From Acidicaldus organivorans (lineage in GTDB: Bacteria > Pseudomonadota > Alphaproteobacteria > Acetobacterales > Acetobacteraceae): a DNA stretch of 6,761 nucleotides. The position numbers and the translations under genes are program-made. Position 1 is the first letter of the stretch, and every line of letters begins with the position of its first letter. Location of the stretch: positions 173 through 6,933 of the forward strand of contig KN173966.1 in the NCBI GenBank assembly GCA_000759655.1. Reading direction: 5' to 3'. Positions 1 to 6,761 of the stretch are shown one piece after another. Under the pieces are notes generated by a model that was given only the letters and a program-made list of their open reading frames with translations, made no database searches and was not told the DNA's origin.

Positions 1-281
1 GCCTCCAGGGTGGGGTTGGGAAGGCGCGGCCCCTCCTTGCTCCCCGCCTCGAAGACCATGGCGATGCCGGGCGGGGGCAGCGGCTCGACGGTAGCGCGGC
101 GATGGATGGTGATGATCAGGAAGAGGAGCAGGGCGAGGTGGAGGGCCGCCGAGCCAAGGACGAAACGGAGGATGCGCCGGTTGCGCCGCTCGCGCTTGGC
201 CGGGGCGAGGCGCTCGCGGCGGCGGGCGGCAAGCCGCACCCGTCCTGCCTGCGGGAGCGTCATCCCGAGATCCGGCGCCAT
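1..281 (-). CDS. TonB-like energy transducer, N-terminal part (truncated by window edge)
   Basis: Seen: the first 93 codons of a minus-strand gene that runs off the left edge. A very basic cytoplasmic N-terminus (about residues 14-37, many Arg/Lys) is followed by one hydrophobic segment (about 38-59) and then a Pro-rich stretch (EPLPPPG, about 66-72) leading into the periplasm. The membrane segment contains Ser44-x3-His48, the spacing of the Ser and His important in E. coli TonB. Known: TonB proteins are anchored by one N-terminal helix, couple to ExbB/ExbD and span the periplasm to energise outer-membrane receptors. The diagnostic C-terminal domain is outside the window, so this is a likely call only; another single-pass envelope protein is possible. 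In-frame starts are ATG at 281, ATG at 263 and GTG at 293. None has a strong ribosome binding site, and 281 is a compromise. Confidence 0.5.
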   Translation of the reverse strand, partial: MAPDLGMTLPQAGRVRLAARRRERLAPAKRERRNRRILRFVLGSAALHLALLLFLIITIHRRATVEPLPPPGIAMVFEAGSKEGPRLPNPTLE

Positions 282-300
282 TCCATCCGTCACGGCCGCG

Positions 301-343
301 TCACTCTGCCCCAATCACCCTGACCCAGATCACCCCGACCCCA
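301..343. repeat. Three imperfect 13-14 bp tandem repeats upstream of the TonB-like gene
   Basis: Three copies of TCACyCyGmCCCA lie at 301-313, 315-327 and 330-343, separated by 1 and 2 bases. The first and second differ at two of 13 positions; the third has one extra C. They sit just upstream of the possible starts of the minus-strand TonB-like gene, where a regulator could bind, but the sequence matches no operator I recognise. They may simply be slippage products. Confidence 0.5.
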
Positions 344-419
344 TCCCGCACCGGGCACGGCGGCAGGCGCAGCACGCACCTGCCCGCGCAGGTCGTGGCC
401 CCTGCACCGTCTCGTCGTC

Positions 420-483
420 CGAGGCGTTCTATAAAGGAAGATGGGAATGGCCGCGAGGGGCCAGGAGGGGGAGCGGGGCGCGG
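420..483. repeat. 64-bp direct repeat, copy 1
   Basis: The 64 bases are identical to 510-573, a period of 90 bp. The flanking bases differ (419 c against 509 g; 484 c against 574 t), so the repeat boundaries are sharp. It contains an AT-richer core (ataaaggaagatgggaat, 431-448) and a G-rich right half (453-483), with a small stem TGGCC/GGCCA at 448-452 and 459-463. The left end (420-429) and right end (478-483) also match, inverted, the 3' end of the neighbouring RraA-family gene. Confidence 0.95.
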
Positions 484-639
484 CCCGATTTCTCTCCCGC
501 CCTTCTGCGCGAGGCGTTCTATAAAGGAAGATGGGAATGGCCGCGAGGGGCCAGGAGGGGGAGCGGGGCGCGGTCAGTGAATGTCAGCGGCGCGTTTGAA
601 CGCCTCGCGCAGAAGGGCGGGAGAGAAATCGGGCCGCGC
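478..639. repeat. Perfect 42-bp inverted repeat spanning the RraA-family gene end
   Basis: Positions 478-519 are the exact reverse complement of 598-639, with 78 bases between the arms. The right arm is codons 211-224 of the RraA-family gene, ARPDFSPALLREAF, exactly in codon register. The left arm consists of the last 6 bp of repeat copy 1, the 26-bp intervening segment and the first 10 bp of repeat copy 2. In a transcript reading through the gene the two arms could pair over 42 bp, enclosing the stop codon in the loop. It could act as a 3' stabiliser or block, but it lacks the U-run of a Rho-independent terminator. Confidence 0.95.
510..573. repeat. 64-bp direct repeat, copy 2, abutting a stop codon
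   Basis: This is a perfect copy of 420-483. Its right boundary (573) touches the stop codon of the minus-strand RraA-family gene (574-576), so repeat identity ends exactly where coding sequence begins. Together with the 26 bp at 484-509 it makes 1.7 units of a 90-bp tandem array. It has no transposase, terminal inverted repeats or visible target-site duplication, so it is not called a mobile element. Confidence 0.95.
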
Positions 640-1269
640 GCTCATCTCGAGGATGATCTTCTCGCGCCGGGTGAGCAAGGCCACCGCTTCCGGCAGGCGG
701 CGCACCACCTCGGCGGGGATCACCACCGCGCCGTGGCGGTCGGCATGGATCACGTCATCGTGAGCGGCATTCATCCCAGCGACGTTCACCGGTCCGCCGA
801 AATCGACGATATGGACATGGGCGTGGCTCGGCCCGATCTGCCCGCCCAGGATCTGAAAGCCAGGAGCGAGCGCGCCGAGATCGCGGAACGAGCCATTGGT
901 CACCGCGCCCCGCACCCCGAGCGCGAGATGGACGGTCGAGTTCACCTCGCCCCAGAAGGCGCCGAAGCCGGGTGTGTCGTCGAGGTCCTGCAGCACCGCG
1001 ATGGTGGGGAAATCCTCCGCCGCGACGTATTCATACCACGCCGCCCGCTCCGCCACCCGCCCCCGCGGCGGTTCCTTGGCGCGGAGGGTGCCGGTGCGGG
1101 CCAGCCCCACGATCGGGGGAAGCGCGGGATCGGCGGCGACGAGGGGAGCGGTGGTGAAGCCCACCGCCCGCCGCTCCGGGACGACGATCTCGAGCGCGTT
1201 GCAGATGGTGGGAGTGTCCCACTCGGTGAGACGCTCGAGATCCTCGCGGCTGAACGGAAACCCCGCCAT
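574..1269 (-). CDS. RraA / HMG-aldolase-family protein (4-carboxy-HMG aldolase-like)
   Basis: A 231-residue protein of the RraA-like fold. Seen: DTPTICNAL near the N-terminus (18-26), a central GVRGAVTNGSFRD block (118-130) and a C-terminal HADRHGAVVIP (175-185) of the family pattern D-x-x-G-V-x-x-I-P. Glu108, Arg129 and Asp130 form E-x20-R-D, close to the D-x20-R-D metal-binding motif of class II 4-hydroxy-4-methyl-2-oxoglutarate aldolases. Known: the family includes these pyruvate aldolases, oxaloacetate decarboxylases and RraA, an RNase E inhibitor. The motif favours an enzyme on a keto acid; the substrate is unknown. ATG 1269 is preceded by AAGGAG at 9 bases, and an upstream ATG at 1431 would run deep into the preceding gene. 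It is last in the hydroxylase operon, 29 bp after the FAD subunit. Its final codons are duplicated in inverted form downstream. Confidence 0.85.
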   Translation of the reverse strand: MAGFPFSREDLERLTEWDTPTICNALEIVVPERRAVGFTTAPLVAADPALPPIVGLARTGTLRAKEPPRGRVAERAAWYEYVAAEDFPTIAVLQDLDDTPGFGAFWGEVNSTVHLALGVRGAVTNGSFRDLGALAPGFQILGGQIGPSHAHVHIVDFGGPVNVAGMNAAHDDVIHADRHGAVVIPAEVVRRLPEAVALLTRREKIILEMSARPDFSPALLREAFKRAADIH

Positions 1270-1278
1270 CCTCTCCCG

Positions 1279-1284
1279 CTCCTT
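1279..1284 (-). promoter_or_regulatory. Ribosome binding site of the RraA-family gene
   Basis: AAGGAG on the minus strand, 9 bases before ATG 1269. It decides this start against the longer reading frame opening at 1431, which would overlap the FAD subunit gene by more than 130 bp. Confidence 0.7.
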
Positions 1285-1298
1285 CGCCTCCGTTCCGC

Positions 1299-2096
1299 TC
1301 AGCCCGCCTTGGCCACGGCGCGCTTGGCCATCACCGTGATCAGGTGGGAGCGATAGGCGGCCGAGCCGTGGATGTCGCTCACCAGCCCATCCGGCGAGAC
1401 CTTGATCGCCGCGATCGAATCCGGCGACCACGACTTGGCGAGCGCGTCCTCCATCTCGGGGACGCGGAAGACGCCGTTCTGCCCGGCCCCGGTGACGGCG
1501 ACCCGCACCCCTTTCGGCCCCTTGGCGACGAAGACGCCGACCATGGCGTAGCGCGAGGCGGGCTGGCGGAACTTCTCATAGGCCGATTTCTCGACGGGCA
1601 GTGGGAAGGCGACTTCGGTGATGATCTCGCCGGGCTCGAGCGCGGTGGTGAACATCCCCTGGAAGAAATCATCCGCCGCGATCTCCCGCCGGTCGGTCTT
1701 GATGGTGGCGCCGAGCGCCAGCACCGCCGCCGGATAGCAGGCGGAGGGGTCGTTATTGGCGAGCGAGCCGCCGATCGTGCCGCGATGGCGCACCTGCTCG
1801 TCGCCGATCCAGGAGGCGAGATCGGCAAGCCCCGGGATCGCCTTGCGCACCTCGGCCGAACGCGCCACCGCGGCATGCGGGGTCATCGCGCCGATGGTGA
1901 GCGCGGTGGGGCTCACCTTGATCCCGGCGAGGCCCAAGGCGGCGAGATCGACCAGCTGGGAGGGCTTGTTGAGCCGCTGCTTGAGGACCGGGATGAGGGT
2001 CTGGCCGCCGGCGAGCGGCCGCGCCTCGGGGTCGGCGGAGAGGATCTTCACCGCATCGGCGAGAGAGGCGGGTTTGTGGTAGGCGAAGTTGTACAT
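1299..2096 (-). CDS. FAD-binding medium subunit of a molybdenum hydroxylase (CoxM type)
   Basis: A 265-residue FAD subunit that passes electrons from the iron-sulfur subunit to an acceptor. Seen: AGGQTLIP (29-36) and TIGGSLANNDP (107-117), the two FAD pyrophosphate-binding loops of the CoxM/XdhB family (usually AGGxSLxP and TIGGxxAxxDP). Between them lies IGAMTPHAAVARS (68-80), also typical. The C-terminal third fits the CO-dehydrogenase flavoprotein C-terminal domain. Length is slightly short of the usual 270-300 but the gene appears complete. ATG 2096 follows GAGGAG by 6 bases. The gene begins 29 bp after the large-subunit stop and ends 29 bp before the RraA-family gene, so it is clearly co-transcribed. 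Gln at position 31, where Gly or His is common, is within family variation. Confidence 0.93.
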   Translation of the reverse strand: MYNFAYHKPASLADAVKILSADPEARPLAGGQTLIPVLKQRLNKPSQLVDLAALGLAGIKVSPTALTIGAMTPHAAVARSAEVRKAIPGLADLASWIGDEQVRHRGTIGGSLANNDPSACYPAAVLALGATIKTDRREIAADDFFQGMFTTALEPGEIITEVAFPLPVEKSAYEKFRQPASRYAMVGVFVAKGPKGVRVAVTGAGQNGVFRVPEMEDALAKSWSPDSIAAIKVSPDGLVSDIHGSAAYRSHLITVMAKRAVAKAG

Positions 2097-2102
2097 CGCG
2101 AG

Positions 2103-2108
2103 CTCCTC
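2103..2108 (-). promoter_or_regulatory. Ribosome binding site of the FAD subunit gene
   Basis: GAGGAG on the minus strand, 6 bases before ATG 2096, inside the 29-bp gap after the large-subunit gene. It fixes the start at 2096 rather than in-frame codons further upstream. Confidence 0.75.
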
Positions 2109-2125
2109 GTTTGTTCCGCGGCCAA

Positions 2126-4504
<2,379 letters not shown>

Positions 4505-4507
4505 GAA

Positions 4508-4515
4508 CTCCTCCC
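4508..4515 (-). promoter_or_regulatory. Ribosome binding site of the large subunit gene
   Basis: GGGAGGAG on the minus strand ends 3 bases before ATG 4504; counting from the GGAGG core the spacing is about 5. It is strong and supports independent translation initiation of the large subunit despite the long upstream spacer. Confidence 0.75.
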
Positions 4516-4543
4516 TTGTCGTCGTGGTGCGGGTTTCGTCCCT

Positions 4544-4599
4544 TTGATCTCAGGCTGATTGATCTCTGGTTGATTTCTGGCTGGTTGATCTCTGGCTGG
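4544..4599. repeat. Short tandem repeat in the small-large subunit spacer
   Basis: Four head-to-tail units of a 15-bp motif, consensus TTGATCTCTGGCTGG: 4544-4558 (degenerate end), 4559-4569 (shortened to 11 bp), 4570-4584 (one change) and 4585-4599 (exact). It begins about 29 bp upstream of the large-subunit ribosome binding site. AT content is visibly higher than in the surrounding genes. Replication slippage is the simplest origin; effects on transcript structure or translation are possible but unsupported. Confidence 0.85.
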
Positions 4600-4601
4600 C
4601 G

Positions 4602-4666
4602 GGGAGGCGCTTCACGGCGCGCCCAAGCCCCGCCCTCGCGCCTTGCAATGCCGGGCGGCGCCTCCC
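4602..4666 (-). other. Possible RNA hairpin just after the small-subunit stop
   Basis: GGGAGGCGC at 4602-4610 is the reverse complement of 4658-4666, giving a 9-bp stem with a 47-base loop. The right arm touches the stop codon of the iron-sulfur subunit gene (4667-4669). The loop itself contains the palindrome GGCGCGCC (4616-4623). There is no U-run, so it is not a standard terminator; it could be a partial attenuator or mRNA processing site that sets subunit ratios. In DNA this GC-rich, chance pairing must be considered. Confidence 0.4.
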
Positions 4667-5161
<495 letters not shown>

Positions 5162-5166
5162 CGTTT

Positions 5167-5175
5167 CTCTCCCTC
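5167..5175 (-). promoter_or_regulatory. Ribosome binding site of the small subunit gene
   Basis: GAGGGAGAG on the minus strand, ending 5 bases before ATG 5161. It is purine-rich and well placed, and supports this start. Confidence 0.6.
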
Positions 5176-5203
5176 TTCTTCCGGAAGCGCCAACTCGCCC
5201 TTC

Positions 5204-5232
5204 ACTCTGACCGGATTGCCCATTCCGGTCAA
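5204..5232 (-). promoter_or_regulatory. Candidate sigma-70-type promoter of the hydroxylase operon
   Basis: On the minus strand TTGACC (5232-5227) matches five of six bases of the -35 consensus. It is followed after 17 bases by CAGAGT (5209-5204), a poor -10 matching three of six. Initiation would fall near 5197, giving a leader of about 35 bases before ATG 5161. The weak -10 is what one expects if an activator is needed. The position, in the 109-bp gap between the ybaK-like gene and the operon, is right. Confidence 0.4.
5208..5231. promoter_or_regulatory. Candidate operator: perfect 8-8-8 dyad over the operon promoter
   Basis: TGACCGGA (5208-5215) and TCCGGTCA (5224-5231) are perfect inverted halves separated by 8 bases, one turn and a half apart centre to centre. 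One half overlaps the candidate -35 and the other borders the -10. This is the geometry of a dimeric helix-turn-helix regulator site. No regulator gene is in the window, so the family cannot be named. A shorter palindrome, CTTCCGGAAG, lies downstream at 5178-5187. Confidence 0.5.
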
Positions 5233-5270
5233 GCGGATCGCGCAAAAACCCGCGCTGCGTCTCGCTGTAT

Positions 5271-5801
5271 TCATTTCGACATAGCGACGAGACCCTCGCC
5301 CGGCCCGATGAGCTCATGGGGGCCGATGAGCCGAGAGAGCGCCTGGAAATCGGTGGCGAACAGCCAGTCGGGCGCCCCGGCCGCGGCGAAGAGCGGCACC
5401 ACGTCGGCAAGTGTGGTATCGAGAAAGGTGCGCAAGGGCGCGGGATGACCGACCGGCGCGACGCCGCCGATGGCAAAGCCCGCCACACGCCGCACGCTCT
5501 CCGCATCGAGCCTTCGCACCGGCGCGCCGAGTCGGGCCGAAAGCGCCCTGGTATCGACCCGGTTCGCCCCCGAGACGAGGAGCAGGAGCGGCGTGTCGGC
5601 CGCGGCGAAGAGGAGGGATTTGACGATCTGGGCGAGCGTGCCGCCCACCGCGCGCGCCGCATCCTCCGCGGTGTGGGCGCCTTCGGGGACGTGACGGAGC
5701 GAGAGCGGATGGCCGTGTTCGGCGAGCACCGCGGCCACCCGCGCCACCGAGCGCGGCAAAGCCCTTGCCGCCCCGCTCTCGAGCCCTTCAGATGCCGCCA
5801 T
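5271..5801 (-). CDS. YbaK/ProX-family aminoacyl-tRNA deacylase-like protein
   Basis: A 176-residue single-domain protein of the YbaK/prolyl-tRNA editing family, whose members hydrolyse mischarged tRNAs in the cytoplasm. Seen: [13 protein letters not shown] (18-30), [10 protein letters not shown] (44-53), IVKSLLF with the conserved Lys61, GANRVD (78-83), and [12 protein letters not shown] (108-119), the family G-x-x-P-x-G-H-like loop, then Asp128. Members differ in which tRNA they edit (Cys-, Ala- or Ser-tRNA), and this cannot be told here. ATG 5801 has GGAGG at 8 bases; ATG 5819, six codons upstream, also has a weaker GA-rich site and would extend the overlap with hemW to 20 bp. It lies 109 bp upstream of the hydroxylase operon on the same strand; a functional link is not evident. 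Confidence 0.88.
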   Translation of the reverse strand: MAASEGLESGAARALPRSVARVAAVLAEHGHPLSLRHVPEGAHTAEDAARAVGGTLAQIVKSLLFAAADTPLLLLVSGANRVDTRALSARLGAPVRRLDAESVRRVAGFAIGGVAPVGHPAPLRTFLDTTLADVVPLFAAAGAPDWLFATDFQALSRLIGPHELIGPGEGLVAMSK

Positions 5802-5802
5802 G
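5799..5802. other. Shared CATG: overlapping divergent start codons
   Basis: The four bases CATG hold the ATG of hemW on the plus strand (5800-5802) and the preferred ATG of the YbaK-family gene on the minus strand (5801-5799). No intergenic DNA remains, so each gene's promoter and ribosome binding site must lie in the other's coding sequence, or translation is leaderless. The plus-strand start has no clear ribosome binding site; the minus-strand start has GGAGG (minus strand, just upstream within hemW). Confidence 0.6.
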
Positions 5803-6761
5803 CGCCCGTCCTCCGCCATTGCCGATCCCTCTCCAGAGCCGCTCGCGCTCTATGTCCACTGGCCCTACTGCGTGAGCAAATGCCCCTATTGCGACTTCAA
5901 TAGCCACGTCCGGCCCCAGGCGGAAGGGAAGCGGCTCGCCGCCGCGCTCCACCGCGAGTTCGCCTTCGAGGCCGCCCGCCTCGGGCCCCGCCCGCTCGCC
6001 TCGATCTTCTTCGGGGGCGGCACGCCGAGCCTGATGGACCCCGAGGAGGCCGCCCGGCTGATCGAGGCGGCCACGCGATTCTTCCCGCCGCGCGATGACC
6101 TCGAAGTGACGCTCGAGGCCAATCCAACCACGGTCGAGGCCGCGAAACTCGCCGCCTTCCGTGAGGCGGGCGTCAACCGGCTCTCGCTCGGGGTGCAAAG
6201 CTTCGATGAAGAGGCGCTCCGCTTCCTCGGCCGCGCGCACGGGGTGGCGGAGGCGCGGCGGGCGATCGCGGCAGCCCAACCCCTCTTTCCGAGATTTTCC
6301 ATCGACCTGATCTATGCCCGGCCCGGCCAGAGTGAGAGCGCCTGGCGCGCTGAACTCGACGAGGCGCTGGGGCTCGGGCTTTCCCATCTCTCGCTCTATC
6401 AGCTCACACTCGAGCCCGGCACCGCGTTCGCCGCCCGCGCCGCCCGCGGCGAGATCCGGCTTCCCGAACCGGAAGAGGCGGCCCGGCTCTATGAGCTGAC
6501 CCTGGAGCGGGCAACCGAGGCCGGTCTTTTGGCCTATGAGGTCTCCAATCTCGCCCGTCCCGGCGCCGAATGCCGCCACAACCTCACCTACTGGCGTTAT
6601 GGCGCGTATCTCGGCATCGGGCCTGGCGCGGCGAGCCGGATCCGCCTCGGCGGGACGCTCCTTGCGCTGAGCCGCATCCGGAGCCCGGAGCGGTGGATGA
6701 GGGAGGTCGAGGCTTCCGGGCACGGCACCGCCGAAGAAGAGGCGCTGAGCCCGACGGTGCG
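5800..6761 (+). CDS. hemW: HemW, radical SAM heme chaperone-like protein (3' end outside window)
   Basis: The first 320 codons of a family of roughly 380-400 residues. Seen: Cys24-x3-Cys28-x2-Cys31 binding the radical SAM [4Fe-4S] cluster, followed by Asp-Phe33. Phe at that place, where HemN has a fourth Cys, marks HemW rather than true oxygen-independent coproporphyrinogen oxidase. Further marks are GGGTPS (72-77), LEANP (105-109), GVQSFD (131-136), DLIYARPGQ (169-177), EVSN (247-250) and the RHNLTYW block (259-265). Known: HemW binds heme and delivers it to respiratory enzymes; old annotations as HemN-like oxidase are misleading. ATG 5800 gives a normal N-terminus ahead of ALYVHWPYC but has no clear ribosome binding site. 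It is divergent from the YbaK-family gene with shared start bases. Confidence 0.93.
   Translation, partial: MRPSSAIADPSPEPLALYVHWPYCVSKCPYCDFNSHVRPQAEGKRLAAALHREFAFEAARLGPRPLASIFFGGGTPSLMDPEEAARLIEAATRFFPPRDDLEVTLEANPTTVEAAKLAAFREAGVNRLSLGVQSFDEEALRFLGRAHGVAEARRAIAAAQPLFPRFSIDLIYARPGQSESAWRAELDEALGLGLSHLSLYQLTLEPGTAFAARAARGEIRLPEPEEAARLYELTLERATEAGLLAYEVSNLARPGAECRHNLTYWRYGAYLGIGPGAASRIRLGGTLLALSRIRSPERWMREVEASGHGTAEEEALSPTV

Larger units (their letters stand above)
282..573. other. Gene-free stretch between the TonB-like and RraA-family genes
   Basis: About 290 bp lie between two minus-strand genes. No convincing gene is present: frames open here translate the repeats and change nothing across neighbouring coding DNA. 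It holds three short imperfect repeats (301-343) and two 64-bp direct repeats (420-483, 510-573) with an inverted copy of the neighbouring gene between them. Stretch 344-419 is GC-rich with nothing recognisable. The promoter of the TonB-like gene should lie here, but I see no clear -35/-10 pair. Confidence 0.7.

Noticed and set aside
420..573. CRISPR array
   Set aside because: Only two repeats of 64 bp, and the 26-bp spacer is an inverted copy of the neighbouring gene; no third repeat and no cas genes.
395..580. A small plus-strand protein with an internal peptide repeat
   Set aside because: The peptide repeat comes from the two 64-bp copies. There is no ribosome binding site or independent sign of coding.
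10..1356. A 448-residue open frame on the plus strand across the 64-bp repeats
   Set aside because: It runs antisense to the TonB-like and RraA-family genes and through the repeats; the repeated peptide segments only translate the DNA repeats.
5240..5268. Rho-independent terminator after the YbaK-family gene
   Set aside because: The minus strand has TTTTT after GC-rich sequence, but the only stems I can draw are 3-4 bp, or put the T-run in the loop.
5788..6723. A 311-residue minus-strand open frame
   Set aside because: Antisense to hemW, whose radical SAM motifs are unmistakable.
5800..6761. HemN, oxygen-independent coproporphyrinogen III oxidase
   Set aside because: The fourth Cys of the HemN C-x3-C-x2-C-x-C motif is Phe here, as in HemW.

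Overview
The window is high-GC DNA with tightly packed genes. Protein style (the HemW sequence, a TonB-like N-terminus, and the composition of the molybdenum hydroxylase subunits) suggests an alphaproteobacterium, most likely near Acetobacteraceae/Rhodospirillales. This placement is inference from protein style; no marker gene is complete enough to settle it.

Layout, left to right: the 5' part of a TonB-like gene on the minus strand (1-281); a gene-free stretch (282-573) holding three short imperfect repeats and two perfect 64-bp direct repeats; then a minus-strand operon read from right to left. The operon encodes a small [2Fe-2S] subunit (5161-4667), a large molybdopterin subunit (4504-2126), a medium FAD subunit (2096-1299) and an RraA/HMG-aldolase-family protein (1269-574). 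Upstream on the same strand is a YbaK-type aminoacyl-tRNA deacylase-like gene (5801-5271). Divergent from it on the plus strand is hemW (5800 to the window end, truncated).

The three subunits form a xanthine-oxidase-family molybdenum hydroxylase of the CoxSLM type. The large subunit carries AYRGAGR, the form II signature, and not the AYxCSFR loop of true aerobic CO dehydrogenase. The S-L-M gene order is also that of form II (BMS-type) clusters. The substrate is therefore unknown. The downstream RraA-family protein has an E-x20-R-D metal motif and suggests that the hydroxylated or oxidised product is a keto acid that is then cleaved or decarboxylated. That pathway is a hypothesis.

The most unusual structure is at the 3' end of the RraA-family gene. 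A 64-bp sequence is present twice as direct repeats 90 bp apart, the second copy ending exactly against the stop codon. The 26 bp between the copies, together with flanking repeat bases, is a perfect 42-bp inverted copy of codons 211-224 of that gene. The junctions look like microhomology-mediated template switching. Other points of note are a perfect 8-8-8 dyad over a candidate promoter of the hydroxylase operon, a repeat- and hairpin-rich spacer between the small and large subunit genes, and divergent hemW and ybaK-like start codons that share one CATG.
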